Of a stretch of DNA of 64,000 nt, positions 8,005 to 16,413 are shown one piece after another. This DNA is from UBA6022 sp032154105. Lineage in GTDB: Bacteria; Patescibacteriota; Saccharimonadia; Saccharimonadales; Saccharimonadaceae. The stretch covers positions 1-64,000 of the forward strand of contig JALDYI010000001.1 of the NCBI GenBank assembly GCA_032154105.1, read 5' to 3'. Numbering within the stretch: the first letter of the stretch is position 1; each line of letters opens with the position of its first letter. The position numbers and the translations under genes were made by a program. Below the pieces are notes generated by a model. That model was not told the origin of the DNA. It saw only the letters and a list, made by a program, of their open reading frames with translations, and ran no database searches.

Positions 8005-9783
8005 ATGAATCAACAGCAGATTAGAAATTTTTGTATTATCGCTCACATCGACCATGGAAAGTCGACGCTTGCTGATCGTATGCTTGAGCTGACTGGCACA
8101 GTGCAGAAGCGTGACATGAAGTCGCAACTGCTTGATAGTATGGACTTGGAGCGTGAGAAGGGTATTACAATTAAACTTGCGCCTGTGCGCATGACACATA
8201 AGGACCATGATCTTAACCTTATCGATACGCCGGGACATGTCGACTTTAGCTATGAAGTGTCACGTTCGCTTGAGGCCTGCGAGGGTGCAATTTTGGTTGT
8301 TGATGCCAGCCAAGGTATTCAGGCGCAAACGCTCGCCAATGTCTACTTGGCGCTCGCGGCTGATCTGACGATTATTCCTGTGTTGAACAAAATCGACTTG
8401 CCCGCTGCCGACGTGCCGCGTGTATCAGCTGAAATCATTAATCTCCTTGGCTGCAGTGAGGATGACATCTTAAAAATCAGTGCCAAAACTGGCGAAGGTG
8501 TGCTTGATGTGCTCGACGCTGTGGTTGAGCGAATTGCGCCGCCAACTGGCCAGCCAGACGCGCCGACACGCGCACTGATCTTTGATAGCTATTACGATGA
8601 TTACCGCGGTGTAATTCTGTATACCCGCGTTGTTGATGGCACGATTAAAAAGGGTGATACTATCCATATGCTCGCTACTTCAGCTGATGGTATCGCACTT
8701 GAAGTTGGGGCGCTGAACCCAACGATGAAAGCTGGCCCCGACCTTTCGACGGGCGAGATTGGCTATATCGTCACCAACCTCAAGACAACCCGTGACGCCA
8801 AGGTCGGTGATACGGTAACAACCCGCCGCGCGCAGGCGGCCGACATGCTACCTGGGTATCAAAACGTCAAGCCGTTTGTATACGCTGGCTTTTTCCCAGT
8901 TTCGAACGAAGATTATCAAGAGCTCAAGGATGCAGTTGAGAAGTTGAGCCTGAGCGATTCTGCGTTACAGTTTGAGCCTGAAAACTCACCGGTGCTTGGA
9001 TTTGGCGTGCGTATTGGCTTCCTGGGATTGCTTCACATGGATATTGTTCGTGAACGTTTGGAGCGTGAGTATAATCTTGACCTTGTGGTGACAAATCCAT
9101 CAACCGATTATCAGGTAAGCTTGGCTGACGGTACGCAACTCGATATTAAGAGTGCCAGTGATCTGCCTGATGTATCAAGAATCAAAGAGATTCGCGAACC
9201 ATGGATTAAGGGCGAGATTATTGTGCCGAAAGACTATATAGGTGCGGTCATTCAACTCATCGTGAATAAGCGAGGGCAGCAGCGCAATTTGAGCTACATT
9301 GATGAGCGTGCACTCATTAGCTTTGAGGCGCCACTAGCGAATCTTCTGACCGACTTTTACGATCAGCTTAAGTCGGTCACGAGTGGTTACGGTAGTTTTA
9401 ACTACGAACTTGATACCTATTTAGTTGAAGATCTGGTGCGTATTGATTTTTATGTGGCCGGTGAGATTATAGATGCACTGTCGGTGATGGCGCACCGCTC
9501 AGAATCACAACGTTTAGGTCGCGAGATTGTCGATAAGCTCAAGGACGTTATTCCACGCCAGAACTTCCAAGTGGCACTTCAGGCGGCAATTGGCGGCAAG
9601 TTTATTGCTCGCGCCGACCTATCAGCTTATCGAAAAGATGTCACTACCGGTCTCTATGGTGGCGACGTGTCTCGCAAGAAAAAGGTGCTCGCCAAGCAGG
9701 CTAAGGGAAAGAAGCGCATGAAACGCTTTGGTAAAGTCGATATTCCATCCGAAGCTTTTACTGTGATGTTGAAGCGCGACTAA
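8005..9783 (+). CDS. lepA: elongation factor 4 (LepA)
   Basis: Ribosome-associated GTPase that back-translocates or remodels stalled ribosomes. The G domain has HIDHGKSTL (G1), the switch region around EREKGITIK (G2), DTPGHVDF (G3) and NKIDLP (G4). EF-G-like domains II, III and V and the LepA-specific basic C-terminus (LAKQAKGKKRMKRFGKVDIP) follow. The 592-aa length is normal. A -10 TATAAT at 7986-7991 predicts a leader of only about 6 nt before ATG 8005. Confidence 0.97.
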   Translation: MNQQQIRNFCIIAHIDHGKSTLADRMLELTGTVQKRDMKSQLLDSMDLEREKGITIKLAPVRMTHKDHDLNLIDTPGHVDFSYEVSRSLEACEGAILVVDASQGIQAQTLANVYLALAADLTIIPVLNKIDLPAADVPRVSAEIINLLGCSEDDILKISAKTGEGVLDVLDAVVERIAPPTGQPDAPTRALIFDSYYDDYRGVILYTRVVDGTIKKGDTIHMLATSADGIALEVGALNPTMKAGPDLSTGEIGYIVTNLKTTRDAKVGDTVTTRRAQAADMLPGYQNVKPFVYAGFFPVSNEDYQELKDAVEKLSLSDSALQFEPENSPVLGFGVRIGFLGLLHMDIVRERLEREYNLDLVVTNPSTDYQVSLADGTQLDIKSASDLPDVSRIKEIREPWIKGEIIVPKDYIGAVIQLIVNKRGQQRNLSYIDERALISFEAPLANLLTDFYDQLKSVTSGYGSFNYELDTYLVEDLVRIDFYVAGEIIDALSVMAHRSESQRLGREIVDKLKDVIPRQNFQVALQAAIGGKFIARADLSAYRKDVTTGLYGGDVSRKKKVLAKQAKGKKRMKRFGKVDIPSEAFTVMLKRD

Positions 9784-9801
9784 CCTGCTACAATTGATAC
9801 A

Positions 9802-10518
9802 ATGAACGAACTTGACCAACTAATTGCTCGTTATCAAATTAGCGAAGATGCTATTAAGACTATCCAAACCACGCCGATCGTACTTCTTGTCGGTATTACG
9901 GCTGCTGGTAAAGATACGATCCAAAATAAAGTACTTGAAAGTGATGAATATCATAAAATCATCACGCACACAACACGCCCGCCGCGTACCAATAGTGGAG
10001 TGCTCGAACAGGACGGTGACGACTACCACTTTGTAACGACAGGCAGAATGCATGAGATGCTGGTGAATGACGAGTTTATCGAAGTCAACCGCTTCGGTGA
10101 TAATTACTACGGCACAAGCGTAGGTGAATTCGAAGTGGCTAAGCAAGAGGGAAAGATCGCACTCGGCGACATCGATGTGAATGGCATCGCTTCGTTTAAG
10201 GCAATTTCTGAAAAGAATATCATCCCTATTTTTATCGTACCGCCCGATTATGTGACGTGGCGCCAACGGCTTGACGGGCGATATGGCTCGGCTGAAGAGC
10301 TTGCGCGGGAGCTACCAAAGCGCCTGATGGCTGCGCAGTATGAGCTCGAGCATGCACTAGCTGTGCCGTATTTCCACTTCATGATCAATGACGAACTTGA
10401 GCGTGCTGTCCGTGTTACAGATGAGATTGCTCATGGCAAAAATGTATTCAATCGGCACGACGACGAGGCTCGCCTGAGAGCTACTGATTTGCTTGCAGCT
10501 ATCCGACAAAATATCTAG
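9802..10518 (+). CDS. gmk: guanylate kinase-like protein
   Basis: P-loop kinase of the guanylate kinase family, which phosphorylates GMP to GDP. The P-loop is degenerate: VGITAAGKDT (about 31-40) instead of GPSGAGKS/T. The GMP-binding region HTTRPPR...EQDGDDYHFV closely matches the family. LGDIDVNG replaces the usual LEIDVQG. The C-terminal helices (from about residue 165) are longer than in E. coli Gmk (238 versus 207 aa). The -10 TACAAT at 9789-9794 lies 7 nt before the ATG, so the mRNA is predicted to be leaderless. The unusual P-loop leaves some doubt about substrate. Confidence 0.8.
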   Translation: MNELDQLIARYQISEDAIKTIQTTPIVLLVGITAAGKDTIQNKVLESDEYHKIITHTTRPPRTNSGVLEQDGDDYHFVTTGRMHEMLVNDEFIEVNRFGDNYYGTSVGEFEVAKQEGKIALGDIDVNGIASFKAISEKNIIPIFIVPPDYVTWRQRLDGRYGSAEELARELPKRLMAAQYELEHALAVPYFHFMINDELERAVRVTDEIAHGKNVFNRHDDEARLRATDLLAAIRQNI

Positions 10519-10554
10519 CACTCAATTGCAAAGAGTGCCAGGTCGAGCTATAAT
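10515..10554 (+). promoter_or_regulatory. CIRCE operator and hrcA promoter
   Basis: The operator reads TAGCACTC-N9-GAGTGCCA (10516-10540), matching the CIRCE consensus TTAGCACTC-N9-GAGTGCTAA bound by HrcA. The spacer holds a -35 TTGCAA (10526-10531), and 17 nt later comes the -10 TATAAT (10549-10554), 6 nt before the hrcA ATG. HrcA bound here would cover the -35. The operator overlaps the stop codon of the upstream kinase gene. Confidence 0.93.
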
Positions 10555-10560
10555 AGCTAT

Positions 10561-11271
10561 ATGACAGAGCGTCAAATCCAAATCTTAGCCGCTATCATCG
10601 AGCAGTACGCTGAAGTTGCTGTGCCGGTTGGTAGCGTCATGCTTGCGAAGCTGTTTAATGTCTCGAGTGCAACAATACGTAGTGAAATGGTGCGTCTTGA
10701 GGAGATGGGGTTGATCGCGCAGCCGCATACCAGCGCTGGTCGTGTACCAACCGACCAAGGCTATCGTATGTACGTCAACAGTTTGACCGAGGCGCATGCA
10801 AACGAGGCGCCAGAGCCCCTTGATCGTGGCACGAGAGCAATTGAAGCTCGCGTACAGACGCACGGCGACAGGGCGGATCGTGCAATTCGCAGTGCTGTTG
10901 ATAGCTTGGTCGAGTTGACGCAAAATCTTGGTATTGCTACGATCGGTGACCAGCTGTATATGAGCGGTATGGGCAATCTATTTTCTCAGCCGGAGTTTCT
11001 GCGTGGCGACCATACGCAGGCGGTTGCTCGTTTACTCGATAACCTTGAGCCATGGCTCCGCGAGGCGGCGCCGAATGAACCACTCAGTGTGTATATAGGT
11101 TCAGAGAATCCAATTGGCAAGGCAAGTGGCGCGACACTAATTATTAGCCGGTTCCGTTCACCCTACAGTGACAATAGTTACATTGGCGTACTTGGTCCGA
11201 CTCGTCAGAGTTATGGTAAAGTTATGCGACTCGTTCGACATGCGGGCGCGATGCTAGAGGAGGTATTGTGA
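10561..11271 (+). CDS. hrcA: heat-inducible transcription repressor HrcA
   Basis: Repressor of class I heat-shock genes. The N-terminal winged helix is clear (SVMLAKLFNVSSATIRSEMVRLEEMGLI followed by HTSAGRVPTDQGYRMYV, about 22-75). The later core motifs (GMGNLFSQPEF and a YIGSENP/VLGPTRQSYGKVM-type C-terminus) are retained. At 236 aa it is about 100 residues shorter than typical HrcA (~340), so the internal insertion domain seems reduced. CIRCE sites in front of its own gene, dnaK and dnaJ support the assignment. Its stop overlaps the start of a 40-aa peptide gene (TGATGG). Confidence 0.93.
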   Translation: MTERQIQILAAIIEQYAEVAVPVGSVMLAKLFNVSSATIRSEMVRLEEMGLIAQPHTSAGRVPTDQGYRMYVNSLTEAHANEAPEPLDRGTRAIEARVQTHGDRADRAIRSAVDSLVELTQNLGIATIGDQLYMSGMGNLFSQPEFLRGDHTQAVARLLDNLEPWLREAAPNEPLSVYIGSENPIGKASGATLIISRFRSPYSDNSYIGVLGPTRQSYGKVMRLVRHAGAMLEEVL

Positions 11272-11393
11272 TGGAGATTATTCAAGCAATCATTGATGGT
11301 TTTGTGACTATCATTACCACTATTGTTAACGCCATTGTTACTGTTATTCAGGCTATCGTTAACGCGATCATAAGTTTGTTTAGTGTGCTTTAG
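11271..11393 (+). CDS. 40-aa hydrophobic amphipathic peptide
   Basis: Start ATG overlaps the hrcA stop and is preceded by AGAGGAGG at the right distance, so translation is well supported. The peptide is almost only Ile, Val, Ala, Phe and Leu, interrupted at 3-4 residue intervals by single polar residues (E2, Q5, D9, T13, T16/T17, N20, T24, Q27, N31, S35, S38). As a helix this gives a narrow uncharged polar stripe on an otherwise greasy cylinder. Residues 18-34 contain an internal repeat (IVNAI ... IVNAI). No positive charge is present. The pattern resembles short membrane-active or self-assembling peptides; the function is unknown. It lies inside the HrcA-controlled heat-shock region. Confidence 0.7.
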   Translation: MEIIQAIIDGFVTIITTIVNAIVTVIQAIVNAIISLFSVL

Positions 11394-11450
11394 TGGTGCA
11401 ACGAGGCTCGCTGGTGTTTAAGTTAAAAACGTTTATTTAGGAGAGAGTAA

Positions 11451-11915
11451 ATGACAAAAAGTAAGAAGCAAGAAGAACTAGAAAATCAGGTAGCGGAATT
11501 GACCGCCGACCTCCAGCGTACTCGGGCCGATTTTGAGAATTACCGCAAGCGAAGTGAGGCCGATAAGGCTGCGACATATCAGCACGGTCAGTCGGCGGCA
11601 ATTTTAAAGCTCCTGCCGGTTATCGATAACATTGAGCGTGCTGTCGCTTATCTTCCAGCTGAGCTTAAAGATAACAAGTGGGCTCAGGGCATTGCTGGTC
11701 TGGTGAAGAACCTCGAGAAGGCACTCGAAGGGCTTAACTTGAAGCGTATCGATGCTAAAGAAGGGGCGGACTTCAACCCGGATCTTCACGAGGCAATCCA
11801 GTTTGACGAAGAGGCCGAGGGTGACAAGGAAGTTGTCGCTGCAGAGCTTCAGGCTGGTTATACATTGAGCGGCCAGCCGATTCGCCACGCCATGGTAAAA
11901 GTTACCAAAAAGTAG
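11451..11915 (+). CDS. grpE: GrpE nucleotide exchange factor
   Basis: Co-chaperone that releases ADP from DnaK. The N-terminal half is a long coiled coil (QEELENQVAELTADLQRTRADFENYRKR), and the C-terminal half is the beta-wing domain with the family motif around FNPDLHEAIQ...GYTLSGQPIRHAMVKV. The 154-aa length is short but complete. The ribosome binding site AGGAGAG precedes ATG 11451. It sits downstream of hrcA and the 40-aa peptide and upstream of dnaK, the classical hrcA-grpE-dnaK order. Confidence 0.95.
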   Translation: MTKSKKQEELENQVAELTADLQRTRADFENYRKRSEADKAATYQHGQSAAILKLLPVIDNIERAVAYLPAELKDNKWAQGIAGLVKNLEKALEGLNLKRIDAKEGADFNPDLHEAIQFDEEAEGDKEVVAAELQAGYTLSGQPIRHAMVKVTKK

Positions 11916-11941
11916 CCATAAATTGTTGTCTGATATCAAAC

Positions 11942-11979
11942 TGGCACTCTTGACATGAGAGTGCTAGTTTTATTACAAT
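11942..11979 (+). promoter_or_regulatory. CIRCE operator 1 and dnaK promoter
   Basis: The operator reads TGGCACTC-N9-GAGTGCTA (11942-11966). Its 9-nt spacer begins with a consensus -35 TTGACA (11950-11955), and a -10 TACAAT follows at 11974-11979 after an 18-nt spacer. HrcA would again cover the -35. It gives dnaK its own heat-inducible promoter after grpE. Confidence 0.92.
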
Positions 11980-11986
11980 GAAGATA

Positions 11987-12013
11987 TTGGCAATCTATAG
12001 TCTAGAGTGCTAA
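11987..12013 (+). promoter_or_regulatory. degenerate second CIRCE operator
   Basis: The sequence TTGGCAATC-N9-GAGTGCTAA has a perfect right half and a left half matching 7 of 9 consensus bases, with exact 9-nt spacing. It lies 21 bp after operator 1, at and after the expected transcription start, so bound HrcA would block early elongation or strengthen repression. It is followed by the dnaK ribosome binding site (GAAAGGAACAG). Confidence 0.7.
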
Positions 12014-12058
12014 AATATGAATATACTTTTTGATACTTTATAACGAAAGGAACAGAAT

Positions 12059-13945
12059 ATGGGTAAAATTATCGGTATCGACCTTGGTACAACTAACAGC
12101 GCCGTCGCGTACATGGTGGCGGGCAAGCCAGAGGTGATTGCAAACGCCGAAGGCAACCGTACGACTCCATCGGTTGTGGCTATTAATAAGAGTGGCGAGC
12201 GTCTTGTTGGCCAGGTGGCGCAGCGTCAGCGTGTCACGAACGCAAAGAACACTATCTATGGTGTAAAGCGTCTTATTGGTCGTAAGTTTAGCGACAAAGA
12301 GGTCCAAAAAGACCACGATATTATGCCGTATGAAATCATCAAGAAAGATGGTGGCGTAGCGGTAACAATGGGCGACAAGGATTATAGCCCAGAAGAAGTA
12401 TCAGCCATGATTCTTTCGAAACTCAAGGCTGATGCCGAGGCATTCCTTGGTGAAAAAGTCACCGAAGCGGTTATTACCGTTCCTGCGTACTTCGATGACT
12501 CACAGCGCCAGGCGACGAAAGACGCTGGTAAGATTGCCGGCCTTGAAGTGAAGCGTATTATCAACGAGCCGACAGCGGCTGCGCTAGCCTATGGGCTTGA
12601 TAGTAAGAAAGACGAAAAGATTGCCGTCTTCGACCTCGGTGGTGGTACGTTCGACGTATCGATTCTTGAGCTTGGTGATGGCGTGTTCGAAGTAAAATCA
12701 ACCAATGGTGACACTCACCTTGGTGGCGAAGACTTCGATAACCGTATCGTCAATCACTTCCTTGATGTCTTTAAACAAACTGAAGGCATCGATCTTAAGA
12801 GCGACAAGGCAGCGATGCAGCGCCTTAAAGACGAAGCTGAAAAGGCCAAGAAAGAACTCTCAAGCACTTCTGAGATCGAAATCAACCTGCCATTCCTTAC
12901 GGCCGACGCTGAAGGTCCGAAGCACTTCGAGTACAAATTGACCCGTTCAAAGCTCGAGGAGCTTGTCGCTGATCTTGTTGATCGTCTGGCTGAGCCAGTT
13001 GAAAAAGCACTGAAAGATGCTGGTCTTAAGGCGGGTGAAGTTGACGAGATCGTGCTCGTCGGTGGTATGACTCGTATGCCCGCTGTGGTTGAAAAAGTAA
13101 AGGCAATTTTCGGTAAAGATCCACTCAAGGGTGTAAACCCGGATGAAGTTGTGGCTGTCGGTGCTGCTATTCAGGGTGGTGTACTTGCCGGTGATGTAAA
13201 GGATGTCCTTCTTCTTGATGTGACGCCACTGTCACTTGGCATCGAAACTATGGGCGGTGTAACAACCAAGCTGATCGAGCGTAACAGTACTATTCCTACG
13301 AGCAAGTCTGAAACATTCTCAACCGCTGCTGACAATCAGCCGCAAGTTGAAATTCACGTCCTGCAGGGTGAGCGTGAAATGTCTTCAGACAACAAATCGC
13401 TTGGCCGCTTTACACTTGATGGTATTGCACCAGCTCCACGCGGTGTACCACAAATCGAAGTAACGTTTAATCTTGATGCCAACGGTATCTTGAACGTAAC
13501 AGCGAAAGATAAGGGTACTGGCAAGGAGCAGAGTATTACGATCTCTGATAGCGGCAATCTTTCGAAGGAAGATATCGAAAAAGCCCAAAAAGAAGCCGAA
13601 GCCCACGCCGACGAAGACAAGAAAAAGCGCGAAGCTATCGATGCGCGCAATAGCCTCGAGAGTGCCATCTACCAGGCGGAAAAGATGCCAGATGAGTACA
13701 AAGACAAGATTAGTGATGAAGACAAAAAAGCCATCACTGACGCTGTTGAAGAAGCTAAAAAGCACAAAGACTCTAACGACAAAGAAGAGCTAGAGGCGAC
13801 GGCCAAGGCGCTGACCGATGCCATCATGCCAATCGGTGCCAAGCTCTACGAAGCGGCATCAAAAGAGGAAGCACCTGCCTCCGATGATGATGGCAAAAAA
13901 GATGATGAGCCTGTTGAAGGTGAAGTCGTCGACGACAAAAAATAA
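12059..13945 (+). CDS. dnaK: molecular chaperone DnaK (Hsp70)
   Basis: ATP-dependent Hsp70 chaperone. The N-terminal ATPase domain shows IGIDLGTTNS, AVITVPAYFDDSQRQATKDAG, the phosphate-2 motif IAVFDLGGGTFDVSIL and VLVGGMTRMP. The substrate-binding domain starts near TPLSLGIETMGG, and the helical lid ends in a very acidic tail (DDDGKKDDEPVEGEVVDDKK). The 628-aa length is normal. It is preceded by two CIRCE operators and a clear ribosome binding site. Partners GrpE (11451) and DnaJ (25475) are in the window. Confidence 0.98.
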   Translation: MGKIIGIDLGTTNSAVAYMVAGKPEVIANAEGNRTTPSVVAINKSGERLVGQVAQRQRVTNAKNTIYGVKRLIGRKFSDKEVQKDHDIMPYEIIKKDGGVAVTMGDKDYSPEEVSAMILSKLKADAEAFLGEKVTEAVITVPAYFDDSQRQATKDAGKIAGLEVKRIINEPTAAALAYGLDSKKDEKIAVFDLGGGTFDVSILELGDGVFEVKSTNGDTHLGGEDFDNRIVNHFLDVFKQTEGIDLKSDKAAMQRLKDEAEKAKKELSSTSEIEINLPFLTADAEGPKHFEYKLTRSKLEELVADLVDRLAEPVEKALKDAGLKAGEVDEIVLVGGMTRMPAVVEKVKAIFGKDPLKGVNPDEVVAVGAAIQGGVLAGDVKDVLLLDVTPLSLGIETMGGVTTKLIERNSTIPTSKSETFSTAADNQPQVEIHVLQGEREMSSDNKSLGRFTLDGIAPAPRGVPQIEVTFNLDANGILNVTAKDKGTGKEQSITISDSGNLSKEDIEKAQKEAEAHADEDKKKREAIDARNSLESAIYQAEKMPDEYKDKISDEDKKAITDAVEEAKKHKDSNDKEELEATAKALTDAIMPIGAKLYEAASKEEAPASDDDGKKDDEPVEGEVVDDKK

Positions 13946-13966
13946 TCACACCCCTTGAATGTGACG

Positions 13967-13998
13967 AGCCCCGCACCAAGTGAATGGTGCGGGGCTTT
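13967..13998 (+). terminator. terminator after dnaK (convergent)
   Basis: A 12-bp perfect stem (AGCCCCGCACCA / TGGTGCGGGGCT) with loop AGTGAA, followed by only two or three T. It lies between the convergent dnaK and the small minus-strand gene ending at 14003, and may serve both. Confidence 0.8.
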
Positions 13999-14002
13999 GA
14001 TG

Positions 14003-14350
14003 TCAGTTACGGACTCGACCGACGTGCTCGGTGGGGACTTCAAACCGCAGGAAACCCTTGCGGGTATTGGCGTTGTAGAAGCCACCCTCGTTATCCTGCC
14101 AGTGATGTGGCAGGTTAGCGTTGAGCCAGATGATAAGCATTCCAGGTGTGCCGCTTTCATAACGGAGGCCGTTGATGGTTGCGGATACCTTTCGTTGTCC
14201 AAGTTTGCCCTTTAGCCGGCTGTCATGTGGAGTGAGGGTAAACTCAACCTCGCAGGAGACATCTCGGTTGTAGGCGTACTTGAACGAGTCGATGATGCGA
14301 TCTGCACTCGGGCCATCGAGGATCTCGTACTGAACTGTTGTGGTGGTCAT
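14003..14350 (-). CDS. hypothetical protein, 115 aa
   Basis: I do not recognise this family. The reading begins MTTTTVQYEILDGPSADRII; the start at 14350 is chosen because AAAGGTGAG lies 4 nt upstream on the minus strand (an in-frame extension to 14425 lacks such a site). The protein is soluble and beta-rich in appearance, with motifs such as CEVEFTLTPHDSRLKG and GMLIIWLNANLPHHW. A good minus-strand promoter (14480-14452) lies about 100 nt upstream, giving a longish 5' leader. It converges on dnaK across a shared terminator. No function is proposed. Confidence 0.72.
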   Translation of the reverse strand: MTTTTVQYEILDGPSADRIIDSFKYAYNRDVSCEVEFTLTPHDSRLKGKLGQRKVSATINGLRYESGTPGMLIIWLNANLPHHWQDNEGGFYNANTRKGFLRFEVPTEHVGRVRN

Positions 14351-14451
14351 TCGACTCACCTTTCTGCGATACCGATCTGCCCTCGGTATAACGGGCGTCG
14401 TTTGATCAGAGAACCGATCAACCACCTAGCATCCACTAGGAATTGAAATGT

Positions 14452-14480
14452 ATTATAACAAATATACGGCATAAAGTCAA
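14452..14480 (-). promoter_or_regulatory. promoter for the 115-aa gene
   Basis: On the minus strand: -35 TTGACT (14480-14475), 17-nt spacer, -10 TATAAT (14457-14452). This is close to the sigma-70-type consensus and points to the gene starting at 14350, with a leader of roughly 95 nt. Confidence 0.8.
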
Positions 14481-14583
14481 CCCCAGTAGCTAGCCCTGGA
14501 TTATTTGTTATGTTGCGCAGCCTAGACTTAATCAGTATGACTATACTAATCGGCAGCTTATTTTATGTATACTAAGGATAACC

Positions 14584-15831
14584 ATGACTGAATTTCAGAT
14601 TAAACGGCGAGGGCCGGCGCAATCACTGCCGACAATGACGAGGCGCGGCCATCGCCTATTTGTTATTGTGGCGGTTGTATGCGTCAGTATTGGAGCGTTT
14701 TTGACCTATCGCTACGTTGCTGCCGACATGTCAGTTACTCCAGCGGTAACGTATTCAGTGCCATCCTCACCTGAAAAGAACGCACTAGCTTGGCCAAGCT
14801 ACGGTCAGGCGGCCATTGCTACTCGAGACTACGGTGTGCTAGAAACGCACGGCGCAGTCAAAAAGCATCCGACCGCGAGCACGGCAAAGCTCATTACTAT
14901 GCTCGCAGTTATGGAAAAGAAGCCGTTTGAGCCGGGAGCGAGCGGAGAGACATTGGTGCTCGATCAGACAGATGTGGACCTGTACGATAACTACATTGCT
15001 CGTAATGGCTCGAACGCACCCGTTCAGGCAGGGGAAATAATTACACAGTATCAGGCAATGCAAGCAGTGTTGCTCGTTTCGAGTAATAATCTCGCTGATA
15101 CATTGGCAATTTGGGCGTTTGGCTCTTTAGACGCGTATCGCGTATATGCAACGGACATGCTGCGCCGCTATGGCCTGGAGAATACCGTTATTGGCAAAGA
15201 TGCGAGCGGACTTGATGCGAGTACACTCAGCACGGCTTCGGATCTTGCCGTTATTGCCCAGAAGGTTCTGGCTCAGCCTGTTATTGCGAGTATTGCCTCG
15301 CAGCAAACAGCTACCATTCCGGTGGCTGGACAGATTTATAATACGAACTTCCTACTCGGTGACGAGGGTGTGATTGGTCTTAAGACCGGTGAGTCGGTCG
15401 AGGCCGGTGGCAACTTTGTCCTAGCAGGTAATCATACGATCAATGGTCACAGCCAGCAGATTATCGTGGTTGTGATGGGTGCAGGACTTAGTAGGGTCGC
15501 CCAGCAAGATTGCTATAAACTTTATTTGAGTGCTCGCCAGAACTTTAGCTACCAGACACTTGTCGCAAAGGGACAAAAGGTAGGGGCGTACAGGCCAGTA
15601 TGGTCGAATCGTGATTATGACGCGGTCACAAAGGAAGAGATTGGTGCATTTGTGTGGTCTGGCATGGCTATAGAAGATACGATTGAGCTGCGTGCTGTTC
15701 AGGCGAAGTCGGGTATCGATACTGTCGGTCGTGTGAAGTTCAACGTACACGGGGCGGTATATGAATCGGATGTTACGTTAGCCTCTTCAATTAGCCCACC
15801 TTCGACATGGTGGCGGGTGGTAGCGCGATGA
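14584..15831 (+). CDS. dacA: D-alanyl-D-alanine carboxypeptidase (peptidase S11)
   Basis: Penicillin-binding protein that trims the terminal D-Ala from peptidoglycan pentapeptides. An N-terminal membrane anchor (about 21-42) exposes the domain outside. Catalytic motifs are in order: STAK (S99, K102), SSN (S166-N168) and KTG (267-269). A beta-rich C-terminal region follows, as in PBP5-type enzymes. A -10 TATACT at 14568-14573 is 10 nt upstream of the ATG. Its TGA overlaps the ATG of the Nudix gene. Confidence 0.93.
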   Translation: MTEFQIKRRGPAQSLPTMTRRGHRLFVIVAVVCVSIGAFLTYRYVAADMSVTPAVTYSVPSSPEKNALAWPSYGQAAIATRDYGVLETHGAVKKHPTASTAKLITMLAVMEKKPFEPGASGETLVLDQTDVDLYDNYIARNGSNAPVQAGEIITQYQAMQAVLLVSSNNLADTLAIWAFGSLDAYRVYATDMLRRYGLENTVIGKDASGLDASTLSTASDLAVIAQKVLAQPVIASIASQQTATIPVAGQIYNTNFLLGDEGVIGLKTGESVEAGGNFVLAGNHTINGHSQQIIVVVMGAGLSRVAQQDCYKLYLSARQNFSYQTLVAKGQKVGAYRPVWSNRDYDAVTKEEIGAFVWSGMAIEDTIELRAVQAKSGIDTVGRVKFNVHGAVYESDVTLASSISPPSTWWRVVAR

Positions 15832-16250
15832 GTGTGCAAAAGAGACCGCTTCACCCTGTAAGTGCGAAAGCCATTCTTTATTCGCCCGATAAAAAAGAGG
15901 TACTTGTGATGAAGTACCTCTGGGATGATGTACAAGATATGTATGGTTTTCCGGGCGGTCATCTTGAGATTGGTGAAGATCCGGATCAGGCGGTGATTCG
16001 CGAGGTGAAGGAGGAGCTCGGTATTGCTATCGGTGATCTTGTACGAACGGATTTCTGGGTGCATGAATCCGGAAAGATCATTCTCGCATATGTGGGTGGG
16101 CTAGATAGAGAAGTGCCGTTATCGCCGAGTCGTCCCGAGGGTGAGATTGGTGTATGGGTGCCGCTTGAGGATATTGCATCGCGCAAGATCGATGTAGGGT
16201 CATATCGTGAGCTTGTTTTACGTTCTGTCTCGGAAGTGATTGTTGAATAA
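15828..16250 (+). CDS. Nudix hydrolase
   Basis: A 140-aa Nudix-fold hydrolase. The Nudix box is nearly complete: GGHLEIGEDPDQAVIREVKEELGI (GX5EX7REUXEEXGU), so Mg-dependent cleavage of a nucleoside diphosphate linked to another moiety is expected; the substrate is not predictable. The ATG at 15828 overlaps the dacA stop (ATGA), so this start is preferred over the longer in-frame reading from 15807. Confidence 0.9.
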   Translation: MSVQKRPLHPVSAKAILYSPDKKEVLVMKYLWDDVQDMYGFPGGHLEIGEDPDQAVIREVKEELGIAIGDLVRTDFWVHESGKIILAYVGGLDREVPLSPSRPEGEIGVWVPLEDIASRKIDVGSYRELVLRSVSEVIVE

Positions 16251-16277
16251 ACTAAAAATATATGCTATAAATTGATT

Positions 16278-16364
16278 ATGAACAAAAATATGTCATATCT
16301 TAGCGGCAATACTGCGGGCGTCAAGCTCGGCGGCGCTGTTGATATGGCTTATCTTTTCTCTTAA
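16278..16364 (+). CDS. possible leaderless 28-aa ORF
   Basis: A -10-like TATAAA at 16266-16271 is followed after 6 nt by an ATG opening a 28-codon frame ending at TAA 16362-16364. The same spacing is seen at many genes in the window. A terminator hairpin follows 25 nt after the stop. It could be a short independent gene or a leader peptide in front of the acetyltransferase gene at 16482. The peptide is glycine-rich and shows no recognisable motif. Confidence 0.4.
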   Translation: MNKNMSYLSGNTAGVKLGGAVDMAYLFS

Positions 16365-16388
16365 TATACTTTACTTTTGACACTAGAT

Positions 16389-16413
16389 AAGCCTCCAAGC
16401 TCGGAGGCTTTTT
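16389..16413 (+). terminator. intrinsic terminator or attenuator before GNAT gene
   Basis: An 8-bp stem (AAGCCTCC / GGAGGCTT, loop AAGCTC) runs into five T. It lies between the 28-aa ORF and the acetyltransferase gene. The 5' arm GCCTCCAAG (16391-16399) is also perfectly complementary to CTTGGAGGC at 16424-16432, so two alternative foldings exist. Confidence 0.75.

Noticed and set aside
11259..11393. 40-aa peptide as a mere tail of non-coding sequence
   Set aside because: Strong ribosome binding site, overlap with the hrcA stop and a strict 3-4 residue polar periodicity make chance unlikely, so it was kept as a gene.
12382..13765. Several long minus-strand open frames inside dnaK, and similar antisense frames inside ftsH, recA and rny
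   Set aside because: They mirror the codon pattern of strongly coding plus-strand genes, have no start signals and no recognisable products.
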